Part shown: piece by piece, positions 25,576 to 35,739 of the stretch
Layout: every line of letters starts with the position of its first letter
How positions within the stretch are numbered: position 1 is the first letter of the stretch
Assembly (NCBI GenBank): GCA_029242715.1
Contig: JAQWTL010000007.1
Coordinates: 1-64,000 of the forward strand
DNA: 64,000 bases
Reading direction: 5' to 3'
Source: Phycisphaerales bacterium
Lineage (GTDB): Bacteria > Planctomycetota > Phycisphaerae > Phycisphaerales > SM1A02
Position numbers and translations under genes: made by a program
Notes under the pieces: generated by a model
What the model was told of the DNA's origin: nothing
What the model saw: the letters and a program-made list of their open reading frames with translations, nothing else
Databases searched by the model: none

Positions 25576-28209
25576 ATGACTGACCGCGACATGCCCATGG
25601 ACGATGCCCAGTCACCTGACGTCTCGAATAACGGTCACGGTCACGTGATCGAGCAGTTGATTGATCGGGAACTGCACGACAGCTACCTCACCTACGCAAT
25701 GTCCACCATCATGGACCGCGCGCTTCCTGATGTCCGCGATGGCATGAAGCCATCACAGCGTCGCATCATGGTGGCGATGAATGACCTGAATCTTTCGCCA
25801 GGACGAAAGCACCGCAAGTGCGCAAAGATCGCTGGTGACACCTCTGGCAACTATCACCCACACGGCGAATCCGTCATCTATCCAACACTGGTCAATCTCG
25901 GCCAGAACTGGAAGATGCGAGCGATGCTCGTGGACAAGCAGGGCAACTTCGGTTCCATCGATGGTGACCCCCCTGCTGCCATGCGATACACCGAAGCCCG
26001 GTTGACACACGTAGCGGTCGAAATGCTTGATGACCTCAAGCTGGACACCGTTGACTTCATTGCCAACTACGATGAGACCAGGACCGAGCCGACAGTCCTG
26101 CCTGGTCGCTTCCCCAACCTTCTGGTGAATGGTTCCAACGGAATCGCGGTCGGCATGGCCTGCTCCATGCCGCCACACAATCCCACGGAAGTCTGCGACG
26201 CGATCATCGCGATGATCGATGAGCCGGATCTCGAGATCGAAAAACTCCTGGAGATCATGCCGGGACCCGATTTCCCGACTGGCGGCGTCATTGTCGGACG
26301 ATCGGGAATTGCTCAGGCTGCTGTCAATGGCCGTGGCCGTGTACGAGTCCGTGGACGAGTCACCCACGAGACCGTTGGAAAACGCGAAGCCATCGTGATC
26401 AACGAGATCCCGTACCAGGTCGTCCAGAACAATCTGATTGACAAGATGGTTGATGCCACCAAAGCCGGTCGCATCGATGGCATCTCCGATATCAAGAACC
26501 TCTCTGGCAAGTCACACCGCACTCGGATCGTCGTGTACCTCAAGAAAGGTGCAGACCCGGACGTGGTGGAGAAGCAGCTGTATCGACACACGCCGCTGCA
26601 GACGACCTACTCGATCATCAACATCGCGCTGGATCGAAACCGACCACGGACCTTGGGCCTGAAGCCGCTGATCCGTTGCTTTATCGATCATCGTCGGACT
26701 GTAATTCGCCGACGTACCGAATACCTCCTGCGAGAAGCACGAAAACAAGCCCACAAGCTGGAAGGCCTGATCCTCGCGGTTTGCGACGTCGACGAGGTCA
26801 TCCGACTGATCCGGGCCAGCAGGACCCGAGAGGAAGCCATCAACGCATTGATGGAGCGAGCGTTCTCGATTGTGAAGTCGCACCAGTACGCACCGCATGT
26901 GCCTCCTGCTTTGCTGGAACGATCACAAGTAGATGATGGAATCACCCTCACGCGTGTTCAGGCTGATGCCATTGGTGCCTTGAGGCTGATCCAGCTGGTC
27001 GGCTTGGAAATTGAGAAGCTGACCGCTGAGTACAAGTCCTTGCTCGAAGACATCGAGGAATACGAATCGATTCTCGGCAGCGAAGAACGCGTGCTTCAGC
27101 TCATCCGTGAGGATTGCCTCTCGATCCGGGAACGGTTCGGCTCTCCTCGCAAGACCATCATCGAAGAAGGTGAAGATGACGGCTTCGACATGGCCGAATT
27201 GATCACGGAACACGACGTCGTCGTGACCATCTCAAGCGAGGGCTACATCAAGCGTGTCCCTCTGGAGACCTACCGTGAACAGGGCCGTGGCGGGCGTGGC
27301 ATCCGAGGTGCCGGTACCCGGGATGAAGATTTCATCGAGCACCTGTTCTCATCTTCAAGTCACGATGATCTGTTGTGTTTCACGGATACAGGACGGGTCT
27401 TCAAGCTCAAGGTATGGCAGGTCCCGGAAATGTCCCGGACCAGCCGAGGCCGCGCCATCGTCAATCTCCTTCGGCTCAAGGATGGCGAGCGAGTTGTTGC
27501 CTTCCTGAGCATCAAGGACTTCGAGAAGGGTGAGAACTTCCTGTTCTTCGCCACAGCCAGTGGTCGTGTCAAACGTACGGCTCTGAGTGATTACCGCAAC
27601 GTCAATGTCGCAGGCATCAACGCAATCAACTTGCGAGATGGCGATCGGTTGATTGGGATCGTCCAGACGGACGGCAGCGATCACGTGCTCCTCGCTACGG
27701 CAAATGGCATGTCCATTCGATTCGATGAGAACGATGCTCGCGTCATGGGCCGTGTCGCCTCTGGCGTCAAGGGCATTGATCTTGCAAAGGATGATGAGGT
27801 CGTCGGCCTTGTTCGAGTCATCGACGACGCCTACCTGATGACCGTGACAGAAAATGGATACGGCAAACGAACTGCCATGGATGAATATCTGGTCCACTCA
27901 GAAGGTGGTTCGGTGCGTCCCCAAAGTCGTGGTGGCAAGGGTCGACGAGATATCCGAACGACGGAACGCAATGGCAAGGTTGTTTCCATTCGCTGCCTGG
28001 AATTTGGCGGATCTGTGATCCTGGTGAGCGTCGGCGGCATGCTGGTAAGAATCCCGGGTGATTCCATCAGCCAGATCGGACGAAATACGATGGGTGTCAG
28101 ACTCGTCAACCTCAAGGCGGGAGATACCGTCGTGGCCACCGCAAAGGCCCAGGAAGGCGATCTTTCCGACGAAACCGAGATGGCAGCGGAAGAAGTCGAG
28201 CCCGCCTGA
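25576..28209 (+). CDS. gyrA: DNA gyrase subunit A
   Basis: 877 residues. The breakage-reunion domain includes [20 protein letters not shown] and the active-site Tyr near residue 138 in [10 protein letters not shown]. The C-terminal beta-pinwheel starts after residue ~520 and has a GyrA-box-like QGRGGRG at ~569 (consensus QRRGGKG). A second RGGKG occurs near 785. This box supports gyrase over topoisomerase IV. In the quinolone pocket the sequence is [11 protein letters not shown]: Ser is kept at the E. coli 83 position, but the acidic residue at 87 is Pro. It introduces negative supercoils with GyrB, which is not in the window. Confidence 0.97.
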   Translation: MTDRDMPMDDAQSPDVSNNGHGHVIEQLIDRELHDSYLTYAMSTIMDRALPDVRDGMKPSQRRIMVAMNDLNLSPGRKHRKCAKIAGDTSGNYHPHGESVIYPTLVNLGQNWKMRAMLVDKQGNFGSIDGDPPAAMRYTEARLTHVAVEMLDDLKLDTVDFIANYDETRTEPTVLPGRFPNLLVNGSNGIAVGMACSMPPHNPTEVCDAIIAMIDEPDLEIEKLLEIMPGPDFPTGGVIVGRSGIAQAAVNGRGRVRVRGRVTHETVGKREAIVINEIPYQVVQNNLIDKMVDATKAGRIDGISDIKNLSGKSHRTRIVVYLKKGADPDVVEKQLYRHTPLQTTYSIINIALDRNRPRTLGLKPLIRCFIDHRRTVIRRRTEYLLREARKQAHKLEGLILAVCDVDEVIRLIRASRTREEAINALMERAFSIVKSHQYAPHVPPALLERSQVDDGITLTRVQADAIGALRLIQLVGLEIEKLTAEYKSLLEDIEEYESILGSEERVLQLIREDCLSIRERFGSPRKTIIEEGEDDGFDMAELITEHDVVVTISSEGYIKRVPLETYREQGRGGRGIRGAGTRDEDFIEHLFSSSSHDDLLCFTDTGRVFKLKVWQVPEMSRTSRGRAIVNLLRLKDGERVVAFLSIKDFEKGENFLFFATASGRVKRTALSDYRNVNVAGINAINLRDGDRLIGIVQTDGSDHVLLATANGMSIRFDENDARVMGRVASGVKGIDLAKDDEVVGLVRVIDDAYLMTVTENGYGKRTAMDEYLVHSEGGSVRPQSRGGKGRRDIRTTERNGKVVSIRCLEFGGSVILVSVGGMLVRIPGDSISQIGRNTMGVRLVNLKAGDTVVATAKAQEGDLSDETEMAAEEVEPA

Positions 28210-28276
28210 GCCCTATTGTCGGGTAGGATGCATGAGCATCCCCCACAGGGGAAACCGTGCAAGAGGGAGAGTGGTC

Positions 28277-28633
28277 ATGGCTCTGAATACCTGGTCCGAA
28301 ACGATTGTCATCGCTGAACTGAATGATGAGCCGATGTTCTCTGAGGACATGGACAACCTTCTTCAACGACTTAGAACACTACGCGACGCCAAGGACGAGG
28401 TCCCGGACGTCATCGTCGACCTGCAGAATGTCGCCACGGTCAATTCATCGAATCTGGCCGCACTGCTGACTGCTCGAGAATTGCTTGAAAAAGCAGACCC
28501 CAAACATCGGCTGATCATCTGCAGCGTGAGTGATGGGATCTGGACAGCACTACTGGCCACCGGCCTTGATCGCATCTTCACTTTCAGTGAGAACGTGACC
28601 ACGGCTCTGGCAACCCTTCAGTTAGACCTGTAG
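28277..28633 (+). CDS. STAS-domain protein (anti-sigma factor antagonist-like)
   Basis: 118 residues forming one STAS domain. DVIVDLQNVATVNSSNLAALLTARE corresponds to the strand and helix that hold the phosphorylated serine in SpoIIAA-type proteins. The ATG has GGGAGA about seven bases upstream; the frame runs further up but into gyrA. A small hairpin (GGATGC/GCATCC, 28226-28241) lies between gyrA and this gene. STAS proteins usually bind anti-sigma kinases, but none is adjacent. It leads the exbD-tonB pair by 17 bases. Confidence 0.82.
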   Translation: MALNTWSETIVIAELNDEPMFSEDMDNLLQRLRTLRDAKDEVPDVIVDLQNVATVNSSNLAALLTARELLEKADPKHRLIICSVSDGIWTALLATGLDRIFTFSENVTTALATLQLDL

Positions 28634-28650
28634 CCAACGCGAGTTGCAGA

Positions 28651-29085
28651 ATGCTCAGACTCCGGCGGGAAGAACTCGAACCTCGCATCGAACTGATGCC
28701 TTTGATTGACGTGATCTTCCTGATCCTCACGTTCTTCATTTATGCCATGGTGCTCATGGTCCGGGTAGATGTCCTGCCCGTACCTCTTGAAACCTATGCA
28801 TCCTCGGATGAACCCAAAAGTACGCCGGCCATTGGCATTACTTTGCGTCTAGATGGATCGATCTATGTCGGCCATGACGAGGTCGATCTGAATAACGTGC
28901 TTCCAGCCATCAAGAAGACACTTGAGGAAGAGCCGGGAACGATCGTGTACCTGGTCATGGAGCAAGGTAATGGCACCGTTGATCGTGGGCCGTTGCTGAC
29001 AGGACTTTGGGACAACCTCCACCTTGCAGGGATCGATATCCAGTTGGTTGGCAAGGATCGTGAGAGCCTGGAGCCAACCCAATAA
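28651..29085 (+). CDS. exbD: ExbD/TolR-family biopolymer transport protein
   Basis: 144 residues: a short cytoplasmic N-terminus, one membrane helix (MPLIDVIFLILTFFIYAM) with the essential proton-pathway Asp at residue 20, and a periplasmic domain with DGSIYVGHDEVDL. ExbD works with ExbB to use the proton motive force to energise TonB. The exbB partner is not here; the downstream gene is TonB-like and its ATG shares one base with this stop. Confidence 0.9.
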   Translation: MLRLRREELEPRIELMPLIDVIFLILTFFIYAMVLMVRVDVLPVPLETYASSDEPKSTPAIGITLRLDGSIYVGHDEVDLNNVLPAIKKTLEEEPGTIVYLVMEQGNGTVDRGPLLTGLWDNLHLAGIDIQLVGKDRESLEPTQ

Positions 29086-30329
29086 TGAACCGCGACCGAG
29101 TCATCATCTGGGTTGCATTGGTGGCCTCCATCGGCATCCATCTCTTCGTCCTGCTTCCTGGACTGGTTGAGGCATCGACTGCGGCAAAGGCCACTGTTGA
29201 AGAAACTGCCGTCAACAAATCCGAGTTCAAGCGTGAGGAAGAAGAAGAGGAAAAGCTTGAGCTCGGCATCGATGAATCAGACGCCTCGACTCTGACCTGG
29301 ATCGGCTACAAGGAATATCAGGAACACATGGCTCGCCTGGCGAAGGTGGAGCAGGCCGAACTTCAGGCCGGATCCGCCATGCCCGTCTCCGGGGGCGCCC
29401 CTGCTGCACCGGATGTACCGCAGGTCACCCCGCAACAACCGACTCAGCCAACTCCGGAATCTGCACAACCTGCTCCCGAAGCTGTGACCGAAGCCGCCAA
29501 GGACCAGGAAACCGCATCCAATGCTCAACCTGCAGAAACCACGCCGGCTCCTGAATCGAGTCCCGAATCAACCAAGACCAGCGAAGCACCCCCGCCACCA
29601 GGTGGCCTTCGCAAGCTTCCTGAAGGCAACGCCCCACCAGGCCAAACCGTCAACCCCGAGCTGGGCGCGAAGACACCCAAGCCTGATGAAGCCCTGCCTG
29701 AATCACCGGACAAGAAGCCAACGGATCCCGTTCAGAATCCCAAGCAGGCTGAAAACCCCGCCTCATCCAAACAGGAACCCAAGCCACAGTCCCCACCGGA
29801 ACAGTCCAAGCCTGACAAAGCCACACCTGAGAAGCCAAAGCCACCGGCAGAGCAGACGCCTCCAGTACAACCATCCAAGCCTGGCCCTGGTGGAACAGCA
29901 GGTGATGGGCCTCCTGCTCCTGATTCCATGCCAGCCCGGGATGAAACCGATCCCAACCTGCCGCCTAAACCAGATGCCGCCAAGTCCGACTCCCAGGCCA
30001 CCTCTACCGTCAAGGTACCGCTGAAGGACTGGAAGAAAGGCAAACCAATTGCTGCCCAGGGGCTTCGTCTCTATCCACGACGCCCAAGTTTCACGGCGCT
30101 GCAAGGCGTGACCAATGGAGGCAGCAAGAACATCCTCGTTCGCTTCGAGTTCAGCCGCAATGGGAAACCGGCCAAGGTCATACTGGTTCGAGGTTCTGGA
30201 AATTCTTCACTCGACCGCCTATTCAAGGCAAGCTTCTATCAATGGCGAGCCAGCGGAAAGCAGCTCGCCAAATTGAAGAAGAAGGAATTCGTTCCCGTTC
30301 AGTTGGAAATCATCCTGACGGTGAACTGA
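29085..30329 (+). CDS. TonB-like energy transducer with long Pro-rich spacer
   Basis: 414 residues. One N-terminal membrane helix (VIIWVALVASIGIHLFVLLPGL) is followed by an acidic segment and ~220 residues rich in Pro, Ala, Glu and Lys, long enough to span a wide periplasm. The C-terminal ~90 residues resemble the TonB fold: VRFEFSRNGKPAKVILVRGS and SSLDRLFKASFYQWR. TonB domains pull on outer-membrane transporters. The gene is coupled to exbD and its 3' end overlaps the convergent surE by 20 bases. TolA-like function is an alternative. Confidence 0.75.
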   Translation: MNRDRVIIWVALVASIGIHLFVLLPGLVEASTAAKATVEETAVNKSEFKREEEEEEKLELGIDESDASTLTWIGYKEYQEHMARLAKVEQAELQAGSAMPVSGGAPAAPDVPQVTPQQPTQPTPESAQPAPEAVTEAAKDQETASNAQPAETTPAPESSPESTKTSEAPPPPGGLRKLPEGNAPPGQTVNPELGAKTPKPDEALPESPDKKPTDPVQNPKQAENPASSKQEPKPQSPPEQSKPDKATPEKPKPPAEQTPPVQPSKPGPGGTAGDGPPAPDSMPARDETDPNLPPKPDAAKSDSQATSTVKVPLKDWKKGKPIAAQGLRLYPRRPSFTALQGVTNGGSKNILVRFEFSRNGKPAKVILVRGSGNSSLDRLFKASFYQWRASGKQLAKLKKKEFVPVQLEIILTVN

Positions 30330-31122
30330 CGACCGGTGACTCGAAGACTTCACGCCATGTCTGCATGCGTGCATCATCCGTGAGTACGTAGCTCAATGGA
30401 GTGACACTTGCGTGCCCATCCAGAACGGCTTCCACATCCGAATCAGGTGATGTGGCGGCAAAATTCAAACCGGTGCCGGCTGCCCAGTAGTACACCTGTC
30501 CATCGGGGCTTGTACGCCGCTCATACGCTTCTTCCAAAGGCGCGCTGTTCATGCCTACAACACGGACCTCGGGCATCGGCTGATCAGGTGACTCGGTCTT
30601 CGGAATGTTGATGTTCACGACTTCATGTGGATCGAGTTTTCGCTCCAGGACACGATCAATGATGGCGCGTGCAATGGTTGCCGCTCGATCCCATTGCGTG
30701 CGGTGGCGATCCCTGAGGAGCAGACTCACTGCAATCGAAGGAACACCCAGGAATGCAGACTCGACAGCCGCCGCAACCGTTCCGGAATAGATCACGTTGA
30801 TGCCGATGTTCGCACCACTGTTCATTCCACTGATCGTGAGATCCGGACGTGTTCCCTGACCAAACTTCTCTTCCCAGAGTTCACGAAGCGCCAGCTTTAC
30901 ACAATCTGCAGGTCGGCCATCCACAGAAATACCTGGTACGCCTGGCATCATCTCGACATCACTGACCATCAATGGCTCTGTATAGGTGATGCCGTGACTC
31001 GTCGCGGACTGGACCGTCTTGGGCGCAATGACAACGATCTCGCCAAGCCCCTCGATCGCCTTGTACAAGGCACGTATCCCGGGTGCCATGATGCCATCAT
31101 CATTCGTCAACAGGATGCGCAT
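30310..31122 (-). CDS. surE: 5'/3'-nucleotidase SurE
   Basis: About 270 residues starting MRILLTNDDG, the invariant SurE N-terminus with metal ligands Asp8 and Asp9. Other motifs are PKTVQSATSHGIT, DGRPADCVKLAL and SGMNSGANIGINVIYSGTVAAA. SurE hydrolyses nucleoside monophosphates and short polyphosphates using a divalent metal. AAGGA nine bases upstream of this ATG supports it over a start 21 bases earlier. It follows the glycosyltransferase gene by 17 bases. Confidence 0.95.
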   Translation of the reverse strand: MRILLTNDDGIMAPGIRALYKAIEGLGEIVVIAPKTVQSATSHGITYTEPLMVSDVEMMPGVPGISVDGRPADCVKLALRELWEEKFGQGTRPDLTISGMNSGANIGINVIYSGTVAAAVESAFLGVPSIAVSLLLRDRHRTQWDRAATIARAIIDRVLERKLDPHEVVNINIPKTESPDQPMPEVRVVGMNSAPLEEAYERRTSPDGQVYYWAAGTGLNFAATSPDSDVEAVLDGHASVTPLSYVLTDDARMQTWREVFESPVVSSPSG

Positions 31123-31139
31123 TCTGCTGGTTCCTTTCT

Positions 31140-32339
31140 TCAACGAGCTTCAAGCACGTACGAACGGCCACCCCACATCACGGGCTCGCCTTGACTGAGT
31201 ACACGGGCACCTTCACACAGGATCCTGGCAAGGTCCACGCAACCCAACGGGAATCGCCAGAGTTGCCATGGCGCTTGATGAAACGAACGATACATCGCTG
31301 CCAGTACACCTACCTGTGTCAGCAGGGCAATCACTGCCACGATGAGTGTCAACAAACCAATGCCGAATTCTCCTGATCCCATGGCAACAGGCCCAAGAAC
31401 AAGACCGAACAGACATCCCAACGGACCCAGAAGACCCATGAGCCGCAATCTCAGGGCCCATTCCTTCATGCGGCCAGGCTTGCGGCGGCAGGCCTCGATG
31501 AAAATACGCTGCCAACCACGACGAAAGGCCACGGAAGAAGAATACATCGAGCACACGAGAAGTCCTTCTGAACTGAGCAGGTGCACGCGACCCCCCTCTT
31601 GATCAATTCGCCTCGCAAAGGCGATGTCTTCAAGAAGATCATCTCGAACAGCTTCATGCCCACCGATCTTTTCGTACCACTCACGATCAAAGAGCATGAA
31701 CTGGCCATTGGCGAAAGGTCGAGATCCCACATCACGGTTCACCCGATCAGGTGGATAGAGCGTCAGCAGCAACATCGAGGCCACGGTCTGGGTCCGTCGC
31801 TCGTAGATGGCATCAGTCGTCAGTTTCGAAAGAAGGCTCAGAAGTGAAGATCCTCTCGCCTTTGCAGAAGTCACTGCCGCCCGGATAAGACTTGGATCGG
31901 ACAAGGTGTCTGCATCCATGAAGACCATGTAACGACCGCAGGCACCCGCTGCGCCCAGTCGGGCAGCATGGCATTTTCCCGCCCATGAATCAGGGCAATC
32001 ACTGTTCTCGATGATACGCACACGGCTGTCAGAAGCCGTGGTTTCTCGCAGAATCTGGACAGTGTCATCCGTACAGCGATCCGCAACGAAGATGATCTCA
32101 AGATTCGACCAGTGCTGGTTCATCAAACTCCGGGCACAACGCTCGATGATTCTGGCTTCATTGTGAGCAGGCACGATGATGGAGACCAGTTCCTCCTCAA
32201 TGTCATCGGAGACATGTTCACTGACACCCAGTCCCGTTCCCAGTGCACGCTGCAGACGCCAGCCAATGACAACCCAGAGTGCCAACGCAACCAAGGCGAC
32301 GGCAATGGCAATCCAGCAGAGAATCAGCAGGACGATCAT
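31140..32339 (-). CDS. Family 2 glycosyltransferase, HpnB/CrtQ-like, membrane-bound
   Basis: About 399 residues. An N-terminal helix (MIVLLILCWIAIAVALVALALW) precedes a GT-A domain with VSIIVPAHNEARIIE, FVADRCTDDT, the DADTL metal site and RRGWQRIF. Two or three helices close the protein. This layout resembles the hopene-associated glycosyltransferase HpnB and carotenoid glycosyltransferases. A squalene-hopene cyclase lies 9 kb away, which makes a hopanoid link possible but unproven. An in-frame GTG at 32390 is an alternative start. Confidence 0.75.
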   Translation of the reverse strand: MIVLLILCWIAIAVALVALALWVVIGWRLQRALGTGLGVSEHVSDDIEEELVSIIVPAHNEARIIERCARSLMNQHWSNLEIIFVADRCTDDTVQILRETTASDSRVRIIENSDCPDSWAGKCHAARLGAAGACGRYMVFMDADTLSDPSLIRAAVTSAKARGSSLLSLLSKLTTDAIYERRTQTVASMLLLTLYPPDRVNRDVGSRPFANGQFMLFDREWYEKIGGHEAVRDDLLEDIAFARRIDQEGGRVHLLSSEGLLVCSMYSSSVAFRRGWQRIFIEACRRKPGRMKEWALRLRLMGLLGPLGCLFGLVLGPVAMGSGEFGIGLLTLIVAVIALLTQVGVLAAMYRSFHQAPWQLWRFPLGCVDLARILCEGARVLSQGEPVMWGGRSYVLEAR

Positions 32340-32428
32340 CTGCAAAGTGTAGGGCAATACGCATCCTGGCAACGAACAGCATGGCCTCACAACGCCCCTG
32401 CCAGAGCCAAGGATCGTTAGACTCCATC

Positions 32429-33106
32429 ATGCGCCAACTGGATCAACAGCATGAACCACTGATCTTTGATCGAACTGGAATTCGCGAGGTTGATCGACGT
32501 GCCATCGATGAATTCGGAATGAGCGGCCTTGTGCTCATGGAGAATGCCGCCAGAGCGGCCAGTCAGTTGGCGATTGAGATGCTCAATGGCTCAAAGGTTG
32601 TCATCGCCTGCGGTCCGGGAAACAACGGAGGTGATGGGTATGCCATGGCCAGACACCTGCACAACGCCGGCGCCGAAGTTGTGGTCGTGGCCCTCACTGC
32701 TCCCAGGACAGGATCGGACGCGGAAACAAATGCACGCATTGCCCAGTTGATGGGACTGAAAACTGTTGAGGATCTCGATGTCCTGTCCACTGCGGACCTG
32801 GTCATCGATGCGATGCTGGGTACCGGCCTTGACCGTCCCGTGAAGGCTGGAGCCAGGGACTGCATCGAGATGATCAATCGCACGGCCAAACCCACACTCG
32901 CCATCGATATCCCCTCTGGCCTTGATGCGGATACCGGCCAGCCCCTGGGCACCGCCGTTCATGCCACTGCAACTGCGACCTTCGTGGGGTGGAAACGTGG
33001 CTTCCTGAACGAGGATGCCAAGGCCTTCACAGGTGCCCTGCACGTGGTCGACATCGGGATTCCAGCATCATTGGCTTATTCACTATGCCTGAAGCAGCCT
33101 GATTGA
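32429..33106 (+). CDS. nnrE: NAD(P)H-hydrate epimerase
   Basis: 225 residues. DEFGMSGLVLMENAARA, GPGNNGGDGYAMARHL and the catalytic-Asp region AIDIPSGLDADTG match YjeF N-terminal domains. The enzyme epimerises damaged NADHX/NADPHX so that the kinase-like NnrD can repair it. Only the epimerase half is present; many bacteria have both fused. It is divergent from the glycosyltransferase and 37 bases upstream of lolC. Confidence 0.9.
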   Translation: MRQLDQQHEPLIFDRTGIREVDRRAIDEFGMSGLVLMENAARAASQLAIEMLNGSKVVIACGPGNNGGDGYAMARHLHNAGAEVVVVALTAPRTGSDAETNARIAQLMGLKTVEDLDVLSTADLVIDAMLGTGLDRPVKAGARDCIEMINRTAKPTLAIDIPSGLDADTGQPLGTAVHATATATFVGWKRGFLNEDAKAFTGALHVVDIGIPASLAYSLCLKQPD

Positions 33107-33143
33107 CGGCCCCAGACCGTGAGCGGGCTATCATCCCCGGCAC

Positions 33144-35030
33144 GTGTATCACTTTCTCCTCACCAGCCGTTACCTCACCAGCCGCATCATTCCCCTGCTG
33201 GCCATAGCTGCCGTCGCCCTGTGCGTGGCATTGGTGATCGTGGTGGTGTCGGTCATGACTGGTTTCCTCGACATGATCAAGGACTCTGGCCGCACGTTGA
33301 TGGGCGATGTCATGATCTCCTATCCAGTGAGCGGGATCCCCTGGTATGACGATCTGATCGAAGAAGTGGAGGCGATGCCTGAGGTCGTGGCAGCAGCCCC
33401 AATGGTGGAAACCATCGGTGTCCTGCGGATGCCCTATCCACGTGGCGCGGTGAAAGAACCCAAGATGGTTCAGATCTGGGGTGTTGATCCGGAACGCTTT
33501 GCCAAGGTCACGACCTTTGGTGAGACTCTCATGTGGCCAGAGGTTCCCGAGTCCGCCCGCTATCAGGTGTCTCATGATGAAGCCTACGGCCCGATCATCG
33601 ACACCTTTGACCGCACGCAACGCATTGCCATTCTCCGAGCGTCCGACTGGGAGGACACCGAGGGAATGAGCGATTCCCAGGTTGCCGACATGGGCAGTGC
33701 TCTGACTCAACCGGAGTGGTACGAACACATGCGGCACTTGATGCTGGACAAGGGCGACACCCTGCCCAGAATCCTCCGGGATGATCAACGGTTGGACATG
33801 CAGAAGGTTATTGAACTGGAACAGGCCGGCAGGCTTCCCATTGATCTGGATGTCCTGGCTGAGGGACTTTCCATGAGTCGTAATGGGCGGCCGGGAATTG
33901 TTGCAGGCATCCATGTCTCTGATGCGAACTACCGCGACAGCAATGGTGAATACCAGATCGGCGGCAATGGTCACTGGTGGCTTCCGAGATATGAAGGTGC
34001 GCTGACCACTATTCCTGTTGATGCAACCGGCGGAACCCTCGAACCTGAAACAGTACTCATGCCCTTCGTGAATGAGTTCTCCAGCGGCGTCTTCGCTGTT
34101 GATGAAATTCGGGTCATGATCCCTCTCGGCACTGCTCAGCGCATGATGCACCTGGATGCCGCAGAGATCGTGGATGAATTCGATCCGATGAAAGTTGTGG
34201 GTGTTGAGCCTGCCAGAGCAACCATGATCCTGGTGCGCGGGCAGGATGACATCGATCCTCTTGATCTGAGAGAACTGGTGAGAGCTGCATACCAGCGTTT
34301 TACCGACAAGATGATCGAGACACAGCCTGGCAGCGTGTCGCCACCCATCGAGGGCATCAACCCCAGCCTTCGTATCCTGACATGGGAAGAACAGAACGCT
34401 GCATTCATCGGCCCGGTTGAGAAGGAACGGGCCCTGATGCGCACTCTCTTTTCAATCGTCTACGTTGTCTGCGCAGCACTTGTCTTGGCAATTTTCTGGG
34501 CAATCGTCTATGAGAAGACACGGGACATCGGCATTCTTCGAAGTATCGGCGCATCGAGACCAGGCATCGTCTGGATCTTCCTTCTCTATGGACTCGTGGT
34601 CGGAATCATTGGAGCGGTGATCGGTCTGGGACTGGGGTGGTTGATTACCGCCAATGTCAACGGTATTCATGACCTCCTTGCCCAACCACCTGGCTGGCTT
34701 GCATGGAGCCTGGCTGCCGTAACAGTGATCACTCTTCTCTGGACGTTCCTGAAACTCTTTACAGGCCGCATCCTGCCCGTGATGCTCGGGCTCATGATCT
34801 CAATCCTTCTGGGCCTGTTGACCGCACTCGTTTTCATTCTCGATGCTCAAGGTGGCGTCGTCATATGGGATCCCGCGGTCTACTACTTCAGTGAGGTTCC
34901 CAATTCCATTGATCTGCCCGCTGCCATCATCACGATGATCGGTGCAGTGATCTTCAGCCTTGTGGGCGCCGCAATTCCCGCTGCACGTGCCGCAGATGTC
35001 GATCCAGTGAAGGCGCTTCGCTATGAGTGA
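33144..35030 (+). CDS. lolC: LolC/LolE-type ABC transporter permease, enlarged
   Basis: 628 residues, about 220 more than E. coli LolC. A membrane helix at ~12-42 (PLLAIAAVALCVALVIVVVSVMTGF) precedes a large periplasmic MacB-like domain. The C-terminal third has several helices, including FSIVYVVCAALVLAIFWAIV, and ends with PAARAADVDPVKALRYE, the usual FtsX-family tail. It probably extracts lipoproteins from the inner membrane with LolD, whose gene overlaps by eight bases. The start is GTG. The extra length lies in the periplasmic domain and in additional C-terminal helices. Confidence 0.83.
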   Translation: MYHFLLTSRYLTSRIIPLLAIAAVALCVALVIVVVSVMTGFLDMIKDSGRTLMGDVMISYPVSGIPWYDDLIEEVEAMPEVVAAAPMVETIGVLRMPYPRGAVKEPKMVQIWGVDPERFAKVTTFGETLMWPEVPESARYQVSHDEAYGPIIDTFDRTQRIAILRASDWEDTEGMSDSQVADMGSALTQPEWYEHMRHLMLDKGDTLPRILRDDQRLDMQKVIELEQAGRLPIDLDVLAEGLSMSRNGRPGIVAGIHVSDANYRDSNGEYQIGGNGHWWLPRYEGALTTIPVDATGGTLEPETVLMPFVNEFSSGVFAVDEIRVMIPLGTAQRMMHLDAAEIVDEFDPMKVVGVEPARATMILVRGQDDIDPLDLRELVRAAYQRFTDKMIETQPGSVSPPIEGINPSLRILTWEEQNAAFIGPVEKERALMRTLFSIVYVVCAALVLAIFWAIVYEKTRDIGILRSIGASRPGIVWIFLLYGLVVGIIGAVIGLGLGWLITANVNGIHDLLAQPPGWLAWSLAAVTVITLLWTFLKLFTGRILPVMLGLMISILLGLLTALVFILDAQGGVVIWDPAVYYFSEVPNSIDLPAAIITMIGAVIFSLVGAAIPAARAADVDPVKALRYE

Positions 35031-35739
35031 CCAGGGCAAGGTGGGCGTCCCACTTCTCGAAGCTGTCGATCTGCACAAGACCTACCGCATGGGCTCGGTG
35101 GATGTACCCGTACTCCAGGGCAGTTCCATGAAACTGGATCCGGGAGAGTGGGTTGCCGTGTTGGGCGCCAGTGGTTCCGGCAAGAGCACCCTTCTTCACC
35201 TGCTTGGCGGCCTGGACACTCCAGACCCGAAGGGTGGAGAGGTCATGTACAAGGGCCGCACGATCTCGACTTTGACCAGGGGCGCACGAAACCGATACCG
35301 GAACCGTGAAGTTGGATTGGTGTTCCAGTTCTATCACCTGCTTCCAGAGCTCAACGTTCTTGAAAACACGTTGCTACCGGGCCTGGTTGGTTCAGGCATC
35401 CGTGCAGATCGTGATCGCGCTCGTGAACTCCTGAGCACATTCGGACTGGATCATCGACTCACACACAGGCCACGGGAACTCTCGGGCGGTGAACGCCAAC
35501 GTGTCGCCATCGCCAGAGCATTACTCAACAAACCGGAAGTTCTCCTCGCCGACGAACCTACGGGCAACCTCGATGAAGATACGGGAAGTGAGATCCTGGA
35601 ACTGCTGAAGAAAGAGCACCAGGCAGGCCTGAGCATCGTCATGGTGACCCATGACCGAGCCATTGCAGAGCTTGCTGATCGCGTGGTTGTTCTTCACCAC
35701 GGCCGTGTCGATCAGGATCAGTCATTGAGCATCCAGTAG
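35023..35739 (+). CDS. lolD: LolD-type ABC transporter ATP-binding protein
   Basis: 238 residues. Walker A GASGSGKST, Q-loop VFQFYHLLPELN, signature LSGGERQRVAIARAL and Walker B LLADEPTGNLD are intact. The sequence follows the LolD/MacB subgroup (HKTYRMGSVDVPVLQG). It powers the overlapping LolC-like permease. Its 3' end overlaps the convergent next gene by 22 bases. Confidence 0.93.
   Translation: MSDQGKVGVPLLEAVDLHKTYRMGSVDVPVLQGSSMKLDPGEWVAVLGASGSGKSTLLHLLGGLDTPDPKGGEVMYKGRTISTLTRGARNRYRNREVGLVFQFYHLLPELNVLENTLLPGLVGSGIRADRDRARELLSTFGLDHRLTHRPRELSGGERQRVAIARALLNKPEVLLADEPTGNLDEDTGSEILELLKKEHQAGLSIVMVTHDRAIAELADRVVVLHHGRVDQDQSLSIQ

Noticed and set aside
28226-28241. Hairpin (GGATGC/GCATCC) after gyrA as a terminator
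   Set aside because: The stem has six pairs and no uridine run, and the next gene in the same direction starts 35 bases later, so read-through is likely.
33027-34151. 374-codon open frame on the - strand inside lolC
   Set aside because: It lies antisense to a clear permease, has a His-rich composition typical of reverse-frame artefacts, and has no signal sequence or motif.
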